Of a stretch of 19,344 nt of DNA, positions 5,930-13,186 are shown piece by piece. The notes under the pieces are model-generated. The model searched no databases, had not been told where the DNA came from, and saw only the letters and a program-made list of their open reading frames with translations. The DNA is taken from NCBI GenBank assembly GCA_964582875.1, contig CAZOTZ010000029.1:1-19344 (forward strand). Reading direction: 5' to 3'. The stretch comes from JAADDV01 sp964582875 (lineage in GTDB: Bacteria; Aquificota; Aquificia; Aquificales; Hydrogenothermaceae). Within the stretch, counting starts at the first letter, position 1. Every line of letters begins with the position of its first letter. The translations under genes were made by a program, and so were the position numbers.

Positions 5930-6287
5930 TATCGTTGATAACAGGCGTATTAAAAGGGCTATAGATAAGTCTGGTAAAAAGTTCCTATCAAAGGTTTTTA
6001 CGGAAAGAGAAATTTCCTATTGTTCCTCTAAAAAAAATTTACACGGATGTTTTGCTGCACGTTTTGCTGTTAAGGAAGCATTCATAAAAGCATCATTTCA
6101 AGCCTTCGGGCAAGCACCATATCTAAATGAAATTGAGATTCTTGGAAAAGAAGGAAAACCTGCAGAAATTTTACTGCACTCCCCAAAAATTCAAGAAATT
6201 CATTCTAAAACCCCCTTCAATATTACATTTTCTCTGTCCCATGAAAGGGAATTTTCCGTTGCTGTAGTAATAATATACCTTCCTTAA
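5907..6287 (+). CDS. acpS: Holo-[acyl-carrier-protein] synthase
   Basis: AcpS transfers 4'-phosphopantetheine from coenzyme A to a serine of acyl carrier protein, activating fatty acid synthesis. The 126 residues cover the full family fold. GIDIVD (6-11) carries the magnesium ligand Asp8, FAARFAVKEAFIKA (49-62) carries Glu57 and the CoA-binding Lys, and the C-terminal strand FSLSHEREFSVAVVI is characteristic. The ribosome binding site TGGAGA (5895-5900) lies inside aroK, and the first 23 bases overlap aroK's end. A fatty-acid enoyl reductase gene (fabL) is also in this window, but in a different transcription unit. Confidence 0.95.
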   Translation: MKIYTGIDIVDNRRIKRAIDKSGKKFLSKVFTEREISYCSSKKNLHGCFAARFAVKEAFIKASFQAFGQAPYLNEIEILGKEGKPAEILLHSPKIQEIHSKTPFNITFSLSHEREFSVAVVIIYLP

Positions 6288-6358
6288 TGCAGTTTTTTGT
6301 TTGCACCGTAATTTTTAAAACGAATTATAAATCCTTAAAAATGAAATACTTACATTTA

Positions 6359-6374
6359 TGGTATCAGTGTTGCT
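6359..6374 (+). promoter_or_regulatory. Sigma-54 (RpoN) promoter of the flhF operon
   Basis: TGGTATCAGTGTTGCT has GG (6360-6361) and GC (6372-6373) exactly 10 bases apart and the TTGCW -12 element. The -24 half is TGGTAT, an allowed variant of TGGCAC. Transcription would start near 6385, leaving a short leader with the Shine-Dalgarno GGAGGT (6390-6395) five bases before the flhF ATG. RpoN control of mid-level flagellar genes is common in polarly flagellated bacteria. Confidence 0.65.
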
Positions 6375-6400
6375 ATTATTAGCTCCAACGGAGGTAGAAA

Positions 6401-7312
6401 ATGAAAGTTAAAAAATATACAGTTTTCAGCATACAGGAAGGGTGGAGAAGAATAAAAGAAGATTTAGGGGAGAATGCAATAATTCTTTCTGTAAAAGAGT
6501 TCAACGGAGCATTTGAGATACTTGCTACCTCCCCATCTATCTCAAAAGAAGTAGAAAAGATTAAAGATGAAAAACAGAAATTAATAAAGTTGAAATCTTT
6601 TGTTGAAAAACTAACTAAAACAAATATAAGTCAGGAATTATTGGGTACTATAGAGGAAGAAATTATCCAGATATACTCTGTTATTGTTGATAATATCAGT
6701 AATATTTCATTAAAAGATAGAATAAAAATAAATCCTTTAACGAAAAAATACATAGTTGTTTTTGGAAATATATCTTCAGGTAAAAGCACAACAATAGCCA
6801 AACTTGCTTCAATTCTTAAGTTTGAAAGAGGTAAAAAAATCTGTATAGCTTCATTTGATTTTTACAAAATAGGAGGTTCAGAAAGCTTATTTAAATTTGC
6901 AGATATAATGCAAATTCCCTACTTCCTTATAAAAGAAGAAAAAGACCTTATATTACACAAAGACTACCTTGATGAGTTTGAACATATAATTTTTGATACT
7001 CCAGGAAATATAAAAGAGTTGAAAAATATAGAAAACCTTGTATCCCTTATAAGCAAAAGTACAAATACAGAGAATATCCTGATTATTCCTTTAACAAAGA
7101 AAGAGTCTCTAATAGATAAAGACTTTAAGTACTTTTCAAGGTTTAATATAGACCATTTAATACTGACTAAATACGACTTAATAGATAACAGAATCCCCCT
7201 TTACTATGTTCTTTCGGCAAGTGATTATCCAGTTAGTTATATAACAAATGGACTTAACGTCCCACAGGATATTTTTTATGCAGAAAAACTTTTAGAAGAA
7301 AAGGTTTTCTAA
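6401..7312 (+). CDS. flhF: Flagellar SRP-type GTPase FlhF
   Basis: FlhF is an SRP-family GTPase that marks the cell pole for flagellar assembly. At 303 residues it is shorter than many FlhF proteins (roughly 370-450) because the N-terminal B region is brief. The conserved start has a KKYTVFSIQEGWRRIKEDLGENAIIL pattern (4-29, split as KKYTVFSIQEGW and RRIKEDLGENAIIL). The G1 loop GNISSGKST is at 122-130, a degenerate insertion-box region FDFYKIGGSESL at 152-163, DTPG (G3) at 199-202, TKYD (G4) at 256-259, and GLNVPQDI, the typical C-terminal guanine-pocket motif, at 284-291. It is first in the operon behind a sigma-54 promoter. flhG starts after one spacer base. Confidence 0.93.
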   Translation: MKVKKYTVFSIQEGWRRIKEDLGENAIILSVKEFNGAFEILATSPSISKEVEKIKDEKQKLIKLKSFVEKLTKTNISQELLGTIEEEIIQIYSVIVDNISNISLKDRIKINPLTKKYIVVFGNISSGKSTTIAKLASILKFERGKKICIASFDFYKIGGSESLFKFADIMQIPYFLIKEEKDLILHKDYLDEFEHIIFDTPGNIKELKNIENLVSLISKSTNTENILIIPLTKKESLIDKDFKYFSRFNIDHLILTKYDLIDNRIPLYYVLSASDYPVSYITNGLNVPQDIFYAEKLLEEKVF

Positions 7313-7313
7313 A

Positions 7314-8183
7314 ATGAAAGACCAGGCACAGAAGCTAAGGGAAATTGTTAATAAGAATAACAGACCAAAATTTCAGGTTATATCAATAACTTCTGGAAAA
7401 GGTGGTGTAGGGAAAACAAGCTTTACAGTTAACCTTGCTTACCATTTACACAAACTTGGGAAAAGAGTTGTTATTTTTGACGCAGATTTGGCTTTAGCAA
7501 ATGTTGATATACTTTTAGGAGAAAAACCAAAATACAACCTTATGCATCTTCTAACAGGAGAGAAGACAATAAATGAAATCATTTATACATCAAGGTACGG
7601 TATAAAATTTATTCCGGCTTCTTCTGGATTTGAAGAGTTAGCAAATTTACCATTTGAAAAACAGCTTTACATAATAGAATCTCTTCAGGAGATTTATTAT
7701 AACTTTGACATAATGCTTATAGATACTTCTGCAGGGATATCTGATAGTGTTATTAACTTCTGTCTTGCTTCAGACAAAACAATTGTTCTAACAACACCTG
7801 ACCCTACAGCTTTAGCAGATTCTTATGCAGTTTCAAGAATTCTTTTAACGAATGGTCAGATGAATATGAACCTTGGAGTTGTTGTGAATATGGTAAACGA
7901 TGAGGAGGAAGCACTTAAAATTTACCGGGGAATGAACTCTATACTGAGAAGTTTCATAGGAAAAGGAATCAGTTATTTTGGATACATAAAAAAGGATGCA
8001 AAACTTTCTGAATCTGTCAGAAACAGATACGTACTTTCTGCAGTTAAACCGAACTCTGTTTTCAGTAGAAACGTTTATCAGATAGCACAGTTTCTTTTAT
8101 CTGGAAAAGAGTTTCCAACAGATACTGATGTTTCTTTTTGGAAAAGGCTTTTTTCCCACTGGAAAAATATAACCCTGGATTAG
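7314..8183 (+). CDS. flhG: Flagellar number regulator FlhG (MinD-like ATPase, YlxH)
   Basis: FlhG is a ParA/MinD-type ATPase that limits flagellar number by stimulating FlhF GTP hydrolysis. The N-terminal DQAQKLR (3-9) matches the DQAxxLR activation helix known for this interaction. The deviant Walker A KGGVGKT is at 29-35, FDADLALANVD, the MinD-type switch strand, at 55-65, and LIDTSAG at 135-141. The C-terminal segment FWKRLFSHWKN (about 275-285) is amphipathic and may be the membrane-targeting tail, as in MinD. The 289 residues are normal. The stop codon overlaps the fliA Shine-Dalgarno, so translation is likely coupled. Confidence 0.94.
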   Translation: MKDQAQKLREIVNKNNRPKFQVISITSGKGGVGKTSFTVNLAYHLHKLGKRVVIFDADLALANVDILLGEKPKYNLMHLLTGEKTINEIIYTSRYGIKFIPASSGFEELANLPFEKQLYIIESLQEIYYNFDIMLIDTSAGISDSVINFCLASDKTIVLTTPDPTALADSYAVSRILLTNGQMNMNLGVVVNMVNDEEEALKIYRGMNSILRSFIGKGISYFGYIKKDAKLSESVRNRYVLSAVKPNSVFSRNVYQIAQFLLSGKEFPTDTDVSFWKRLFSHWKNITLD

Positions 8184-8195
8184 GAGGGCATTGCC

Positions 8196-8921
8196 ATGAA
8201 GATTGATAACAAGGAAAGAAACAAAATAATAATGGAATTTTTACCAAAGATTAACTACATTGTTAAGAACTTAAAACAGGAAAACCTCCCGGCTACAGTC
8301 ACAGAAGAAGACCTTGTAAACACAGGAGTTTTAGGGCTTATTGATGCTATAAATAAGTATGACCCGGAAAAAGGGGTAAAGCTTTCTACTTATGCAGAGA
8401 TTAGAATTAGAGGTCAGATTATAGATAGCTTGAGAAAGCTTGACTGGATACCAAGGAATATAAGGCAGAAAGCAAGACATATTGAAAATGCAATTTATGA
8501 AGTGGAGCAGAAACTTGGAAGAGAGGCTTCCCCTGAAGAGATAGCTGAATACTTAGGTATATCAGTAGATGAGTACATTAAATACGCTGAAAAGATAGCA
8601 AACAGTGGATTGGTTTCAATAGACACAACTGTAGGAACAGATGAAGAATCTTCAACAAAACTGTGGCAGATACTATCTATCAATGATGATACCCCTGATA
8701 AGTACGTTGAAGAAGAGGAATTGAAAAAAATTCTTTCTGATATAATATCTAAACTAAGTGAGAGGGAAAGATTAGTTATAACTTTATACTACTATGAAGA
8801 GTTATCAATGAAAGAAATAGGAGAAATTCTTGGTTTAACTGAATCAAGGATTTCCCAGATACATACAAAAACAATGAAAAAAATAAGAGGAATGATATCA
8901 AAATACATTGACAGAGATTAA
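8196..8921 (+). CDS. fliA: RNA polymerase sigma factor FliA (sigma-28)
   Basis: FliA directs RNA polymerase to late flagellar and chemotaxis promoters. The 241 residues hold region 2 (about 12-82, with LVNTGVLGLIDAINKYDP and LSTYAEIRIRGQIIDSLR), the sigma-28 diagnostic DWIPR (83-87), region 3 (about 90-150) and region 4 with the helix-turn-helix LSMKEIGEILGLTESRISQI (203-222). The Shine-Dalgarno GGAGGG (8183-8188) sits seven bases before the ATG and overlaps the flhG stop. With flhF under sigma-54, the arrangement implies a cascade in which RpoN switches on FliA. No classical flgM follows. An unknown gene does, after two bases. Confidence 0.95.
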   Translation: MKIDNKERNKIIMEFLPKINYIVKNLKQENLPATVTEEDLVNTGVLGLIDAINKYDPEKGVKLSTYAEIRIRGQIIDSLRKLDWIPRNIRQKARHIENAIYEVEQKLGREASPEEIAEYLGISVDEYIKYAEKIANSGLVSIDTTVGTDEESSTKLWQILSINDDTPDKYVEEEELKKILSDIISKLSERERLVITLYYYEELSMKEIGEILGLTESRISQIHTKTMKKIRGMISKYIDRD

Positions 8922-8923
8922 AA

Positions 8924-9415
8924 ATGAATAGTACAAACATGTATGTTGAATTCTTACTTGGGGATTTAGAAAGTTTTATAATTTCCCAAAAAAACGAGAT
9001 TGACAGTATAGTTTCTAATAAAGAAGCTGTATCCCTTGAAGATACAGCTGTTATACTTGAGAAATTTTCAAAAAGTTTAAGAAAGACTGAGAATATTATT
9101 GACTTTGTTGAAGAAGTAGACAGTATAGACACGTTAAGGAATATATCAATTCTTGCTTCAGAAACTGTTGCATGGATACTTTTTACTCTACCAACTGTAG
9201 AGAAAAACTTACCGTATTTTGCTGAAGATTTTACAATTTACAACAAGCATATAGTTGACTACCTTGCTGATACACTACTTGAGTTTGAAAGCTTTATTGA
9301 AGACCCTATGAAACTTAAATTTGTAGGTGTAGATATACAAAAAAACATAAAAAATATATCAATGACTATAAATCATCTATCTAAGGTTTTAAAAAAGGGG
9401 CTTTTAGAAAATTAA
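8924..9415 (+). CDS. Unknown helical protein at the end of the flhF-flhG-fliA operon
   Basis: I do not recognise this 163-residue protein. It begins two bases after the fliA stop, so it almost certainly shares its transcript. It is acidic, has no signal peptide and has only one moderately hydrophobic stretch (ILASETVAWILFTL, about 77-90). It is mostly predicted helix, with heptad-like segments near 40-60 and a lysine-rich C-terminal helix (INHLSKVLKKGLLEN). Helical architecture and position would fit a flagellar chaperone, a CheZ-like phosphatase or a sigma-28 regulator, but no signature of FlgM, FliT, FlgN, CheZ or CheC is visible. It overlaps the convergent fabL by four bases (TTAA). Confidence 0.8.
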   Translation: MNSTNMYVEFLLGDLESFIISQKNEIDSIVSNKEAVSLEDTAVILEKFSKSLRKTENIIDFVEEVDSIDTLRNISILASETVAWILFTLPTVEKNLPYFAEDFTIYNKHIVDYLADTLLEFESFIEDPMKLKFVGVDIQKNIKNISMTINHLSKVLKKGLLEN

Positions 9416-10197
9416 CGCCCCCTGACCAATGATAGTCCTCCATCAACAACAATCGTCTGTCCCTGTATCCATTTAGCATCAGGAGTGCATAAAAATCCTA
9501 CTACTCCTGCAATATCTTCAGGTTCCCCCATTCTCCCAAGGGGAGTTAGTTTTATAGTTCCTTCTTTTACCTCTTCGTAGTTAGGGAAAAGCTGGATAGC
9601 TTCTGTATCTATAGGACCTCCTGAAACTGTATTTACGTTTATTCCTTTAGGTCCAAATTCTACAGCTGCATATCTTACAAGGGCTTCAAGAGCAGATTTT
9701 GCTGCACCATGGATTGCGTAGTTTGGCATATAATCCTTTGTTCCAGTTGAAGATATAGCAATAATTTTTCCTTCTCTTCCTTCCATTAAAGGTACAGCCC
9801 TTTGTGTTCCCCATATAAATCCCATAACTGTTATATCAAAAATTCTTCTTGTTCCCCTTTCTTTAAGTCTTAAAAAAGGAGCAAATCCTCCGACAACTTC
9901 TCTTCCAGATGCAACAGCGTTGCTCACAAATATGTCTAAATAACCAAACTTTTCTTTTATCTCATCAAAAGCTCTATCTATATCTTCTTTTTTTCCAAAA
10001 TCCCCCTGGATAGAGTACCCTTTTACACCTTTACTTTCTATTTCTTTTACAGTTTCTTCAGCTTTTTCTTTGTTTTTGTAGTAGTTTATAATCACATCAG
10101 CTCCCATTTCAGCAAGCTTTAAAGCTATCGCTCTTCCTATTCCTCTACTTCCACCAGTGATAAATGCAAGTTTCCCTTCAAGTTCTCTACAGGCCAT
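9412..10197 (-). CDS. fabL: Enoyl-[acyl-carrier-protein] reductase, FabL type (SDR)
   Basis: This short-chain dehydrogenase family member is predicted to carry out the last step of the fatty acid elongation cycle with NADPH. The start at 10197 is fixed by AGGAGG (complement of 10204-10209) six bases upstream; an in-frame codon at 10239 lacks a site and adds a non-homologous tail. From there (261 residues) the nucleotide-binding TGGSRGIG is at 14-21, ISSTG at 148-152, and Tyr160-x6-Lys167 (NYAIHGAAK). The Y-x6-K spacing, rather than the Y-x3-K of ordinary SDRs, plus VSGGPIDTEA (191-200) followed by FPN, match the FabL branch of B. subtilis. An alternative is a general SDR oxidoreductase. It faces rimO across a spacer with promoters on both strands. 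Confidence 0.85.
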   Translation of the reverse strand: MACRELEGKLAFITGGSRGIGRAIALKLAEMGADVIINYYKNKEKAEETVKEIESKGVKGYSIQGDFGKKEDIDRAFDEIKEKFGYLDIFVSNAVASGREVVGGFAPFLRLKERGTRRIFDITVMGFIWGTQRAVPLMEGREGKIIAISSTGTKDYMPNYAIHGAAKSALEALVRYAAVEFGPKGINVNTVSGGPIDTEAIQLFPNYEEVKEGTIKLTPLGRMGEPEDIAGVVGFLCTPDAKWIQGQTIVVDGGLSLVRGR

Positions 10198-10203
10198 ACA
10201 CTT

Positions 10204-10209
10204 CCTCCT
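10204..10209 (-). promoter_or_regulatory. fabL ribosome binding site, fixes the start
   Basis: CCTCCT on the plus strand reads AGGAGG on the coding strand, six bases before ATG 10197. It is strong enough to exclude the longer reading that begins at 10239. Confidence 0.85.
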
Positions 10210-10227
10210 TCTTGTGATATTTAAATC

Positions 10228-10256
10228 ATTGTAATTCAATTATAGATACATGACAA
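10228..10256 (-). promoter_or_regulatory. Sigma-70 type promoter for fabL
   Basis: On the minus strand TTGTCA (10256-10251) and TACAAT (10233-10228) are separated by 17 bases, each one mismatch from consensus. Transcription would start near 10221, about 24 bases before the ATG. A perfect TATAAT (10244-10239) also lies here but lacks a -35. Confidence 0.55.
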
Positions 10257-10269
10257 TTTTTAGTTTGTA

Positions 10270-10297
10270 TTGCCTGAATGTATGCTTTAATTATATT
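10270..10297 (+). promoter_or_regulatory. Candidate sigma-70 type promoter for rimO
   Basis: TTGCCT (10270-10275) and TATATT (10292-10297) are separated by 16 bases, about 30 bases before the rimO start. The fabL promoter lies on the other strand just to the left. Confidence 0.4.
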
Positions 10298-10313
10298 TTT
10301 CGTATAAAAAAGT

Positions 10314-10319
10314 AGAGGT
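10314..10319 (+). promoter_or_regulatory. rimO ribosome binding site before a TTG start
   Basis: AGAGGT lies seven bases before TTG 10327. There is no ATG or GTG near the conserved N-terminus, so the TTG is the best start. Confidence 0.6.
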
Positions 10320-10326
10320 AAGAAGT

Positions 10327-11631
10327 TTGGATAAAAGTTTGAAAATAGGTGTAATAAGTCTTGGTTGTCCTAAAAATCTTGTAGATACAGAAATACTCCT
10401 TGGAAAATTCAAAGCTGGTAAAGCCCAGTTTGTAAATAGATTAGAAGATGCTGATGTAATACTTATAAATACCTGTGGCTTTATTGATGCAGCAAAAGAG
10501 GAGAGTATAAATACAATACTTGAGGCTGTTAATCTTAAAGAAAAAGATGATAAAAAAATAGTTGTTACCGGTTGTTTAGTGGAGAGGTACAAAAAGGAGC
10601 TTCAAAAGGAAATTCCAGAAGTTGATATGTTTATAGATTTAAAAGAAGAGATTTTTATTCCAGAAAAGTTAGGACTAAAGCCAGATATAAAAAATCTTTA
10701 CCAGAGTAGAGTCTTAACTACCCCAAAACATACAGCTTATATAAAGATATCTGAAGGTTGCGACCATACATGTTCTTTCTGTGCTATTCCAAATATTAGA
10801 GGAAAACACAGAAGTAGAACTATAGAAAGCATAGTAGAGGAAGCTAAAAAACTCAGTGAACAGGGGGTAAAAGAGATAAATATAGTTTCGCAGGACACAA
10901 GCTTTTATGGAATTGATATTTATGGTGAACCAAAACTCTGGGATTTGATAAAAGAGCTTGAAAAAATAGAAGGTATTAAATGGATAAGGCTTTACTATCT
11001 TTATCCTTCAACAGTTAATGAGGATTTTATAAAAAGGATGGCTGACAGTGAGAAGGTTGTTAAGTATATAGAGATGCCTATTCAACACACTGAAGATAAA
11101 CTCCTTAAAGATATGCTCAGGGGATATAGAAAAAGTAAGATAGAAAAAATACTTGAGTGGAAAGATAAATATATACCGGAAGCGGCAGTCAGAACAGCTG
11201 TTATTGTTGGTTTCCCAACAGAGACAGAAAAAGATTTTCAAAATATGAAAAGCTTTATAAAAGAAGCTAAGTTTGACTGGCTTGGTGTATTTACATACTC
11301 CCATGAGGAAGGAACTCCGGCTTTTGAAAAGTTTGAGGATGTTATTCCCCAGGAAGAAAAGGTGAGAAGAAAAAATGAGATATTAGAAATACAAGAAAAA
11401 ATCACAGAAGAGAAGAATAAACAGTTGATAGGTAAAGAGTTAGAAGTTTTAATTGATGGTTTTTCTGAAGAATGGGAAACTCTTCCTATAGGGAGAACTT
11501 ACAGAAGTGCTTATGAGATAGATGGTATCACCTATGTAGAGACAGAAGAACCTGTAAAACCAGGAAGTTTTGTTAAAGTAAGAATAAAAGACGTTATAGA
11601 TGTTGTTGATACAGTTGGAGAGGCTGTTTAA
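10327..11631 (+). CDS. rimO: Ribosomal protein uS12 methylthiotransferase RimO
   Basis: This radical SAM enzyme adds a methylthio group to the conserved aspartate of ribosomal protein S12. The 434 residues have the three expected parts. The N-terminal UPF0004 domain has cluster cysteines Cys14 (SLGCPKNLVD), Cys50 (NTCGF) and Cys83 (TGC). The radical SAM domain has Cys145, Cys149 and Cys152 (CDHTCSFCAIP). The C-terminal TRAM domain is at about 370-434. SLGCPKNLVDTE distinguishes RimO from MiaB. The start is TTG 10327. It ends in a four-base TTAA overlap with the convergent minus-strand sensor gene. Confidence 0.95.
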   Translation: MDKSLKIGVISLGCPKNLVDTEILLGKFKAGKAQFVNRLEDADVILINTCGFIDAAKEESINTILEAVNLKEKDDKKIVVTGCLVERYKKELQKEIPEVDMFIDLKEEIFIPEKLGLKPDIKNLYQSRVLTTPKHTAYIKISEGCDHTCSFCAIPNIRGKHRSRTIESIVEEAKKLSEQGVKEINIVSQDTSFYGIDIYGEPKLWDLIKELEKIEGIKWIRLYYLYPSTVNEDFIKRMADSEKVVKYIEMPIQHTEDKLLKDMLRGYRKSKIEKILEWKDKYIPEAAVRTAVIVGFPTETEKDFQNMKSFIKEAKFDWLGVFTYSHEEGTPAFEKFEDVIPQEEKVRRKNEILEIQEKITEEKNKQLIGKELEVLIDGFSEEWETLPIGRTYRSAYEIDGITYVETEEPVKPGSFVKVRIKDVIDVVDTVGEAV

Positions 11632-13106
11632 AGGGTTGTTTCTTCAATTGTGTTTTTCCCTTTTTCTTCTGCAAGATAAAGGATTTCTTTAACCCTTTTA
11701 AGCAGTTTCTCAGGGGTATCATCATAGCCTATTTCTGTAATACCTATATTAAAAGCAGGATTTCCTAAATCATCAATGTATGTATGGCTTAGAATTTCCC
11801 TTATCCTTTCTGCAAAGTTTCTTGCCTGTGAAACGTCTGTTTCAGGGGATAAAATAGCAAATATACTCTCGTCTATTTGCTTCAGATAATCTGCTTTTCT
11901 GATGTTTTCTTTTAGGATGCCCTTTATAGAATCTGAAATAGATACTTTTTCTTCTATACTATCAGACTTTAAATCTGGAAAATCTATAAGCAGTAAAGAA
12001 GCTGGTCTGTTGTACCTTTTCACCCTTTGTATTTCGTATTGTAGAACTGAGTAAAAATCATTTTTGTTTTCTTCTTCTGTGCTTTTTTCTATTTCTTCTG
12101 CTTCTTCAATAAATTTCTCTCTCATTAGTGAGAGTAAGAAAGCAACAGATAAAAGTAAGAAAACTATACTGCTTGTTGTTATAAAGCTTGTCCAGAAGCT
12201 AAGGGAGTATATACCTATAGTGTTATCTTTTTCGTAGTTTACAAGGAAACCTATATGTTTTTTTCTTGTGTCTTCATAAATATGTAAAGGTATAAAAGAT
12301 ACTATGTAGTAATTCCCTTTTTCTTTTACGTATACAGAAAAAGATTTTCCTTCTTTCAATAAATCTTTTACCTTGTTTTTTATATCAAGATTTATTGATG
12401 AAATAATCTCATCTGGAAGCCTTTTTATTACGTTAAAATCTTTTTCCTGCTGGTAGAAATAATTTTTGTCTAAATCACTCTGTATGTAGTTTTTTTCCTC
12501 TTCAAAAAGTTTTTTTAAAATGATTTCTTTTTTTATCAGGAATTTGTGCTCGCTGTTGAACAGTCTGTTTAAATCTTTTTTTATTGTTTCAAAAGAGAGA
12601 GTTATCTCAACATTCCCAGCTAAAGCTCTGTTATAGAAAATAGGAAATCTGTAAACAAAGCCTTTTAAACCCCTTTTCCTGTTATTAAACGATAGAACTT
12701 TTGTTTTATCTCCGTATTTTTCTGGATTGTTTAATCTTAAAAATACTGTTCCATCTGGAAAAATAAATGTAATGTGTTTTATACCGTAAAGCTTTAAGAT
12801 AGAATGAATATTTCTTAACTTTTGATACAAAGTTTCTCTGTGTTCATTGATTTTTCCATCACTATTTGAAGCCTCGTATAGTATAGATTTTATATCAGGC
12901 TGGTTTATGTACTTCTCGTATATGAAAAACACTACTTTATCATACCCATCAAGGACAGCTTTGAATTCAGATTTAACTTTTTCTGCTTTTTGTAAAAGAT
13001 AAGCATTTTCTAAATCTGTTTTTCTATTCCATAAAAATATAAAAAGTAAAAAAGAAGTCAGTATAAAAATCCCTGCATATATATAAACTCTTTTTAAGAT
13101 TTCCAT
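11628..13106 (-). CDS. Membrane sensor with Cache domain and degenerate GGDEF
   Basis: The 492-residue protein has a first membrane helix (about 8-26), a large periplasmic sensor (about 30-298), a second helix (about 302-327), and a cytoplasmic GGDEF-like domain (about 350-492). The sensor has FPDGTVFLRLNNPEKYGD (116-133), a hallmark of dCache_3-type domains that bind small ligands. The C-terminal domain keeps the GGDEF fold cues (YEIQRVKRYNRPASLLLID, then a final YLAEEKGKN), but DESIF (412-416) replaces GGDEF. The inhibitory-site pattern RKAD (403-406) remains five residues before it. It is probably not a cyclase and may instead bind c-di-GMP. An AGGAG sequence precedes the ATG. It ends in a TTAA overlap with rimO. 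Confidence 0.87.
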   Translation of the reverse strand: MEILKRVYIYAGIFILTSFLLFIFLWNRKTDLENAYLLQKAEKVKSEFKAVLDGYDKVVFFIYEKYINQPDIKSILYEASNSDGKINEHRETLYQKLRNIHSILKLYGIKHITFIFPDGTVFLRLNNPEKYGDKTKVLSFNNRKRGLKGFVYRFPIFYNRALAGNVEITLSFETIKKDLNRLFNSEHKFLIKKEIILKKLFEEEKNYIQSDLDKNYFYQQEKDFNVIKRLPDEIISSINLDIKNKVKDLLKEGKSFSVYVKEKGNYYIVSFIPLHIYEDTRKKHIGFLVNYEKDNTIGIYSLSFWTSFITTSSIVFLLLSVAFLLSLMREKFIEEAEEIEKSTEEENKNDFYSVLQYEIQRVKRYNRPASLLLIDFPDLKSDSIEEKVSISDSIKGILKENIRKADYLKQIDESIFAILSPETDVSQARNFAERIREILSHTYIDDLGNPAFNIGITEIGYDDTPEKLLKRVKEILYLAEEKGKNTIEETTL

Positions 13107-13186
13107 TTTCCACTCTCCTCAACCTTATTCTATTATAAAAATTTTGATAAAATATCCTTTTGAATAAATAAAGTAAGGAGAGGAGA
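13107..13186. promoter_or_regulatory. Divergent promoter spacer between the sensor gene and gpmA
   Basis: The minus strand reads TATAAT at 13137-13132, a plausible -10 for the sensor gene, with no clear -35. The plus strand reads TTGATA (13144-13149) and TAAATA (13165-13170), only 15 bases apart. Only the region is supported, not exact elements. Confidence 0.35.

Noticed and set aside
8776..9132. 118-codon minus-strand ORF across the fliA end
   Set aside because: It is antisense to region 4 of FliA and the following gene, with serine and leucine-rich antisense composition.
10198..10239. N-terminal extension of the FabL-like protein
   Set aside because: It reads through a perfect AGGAGG and encodes a sequence not seen in the family.
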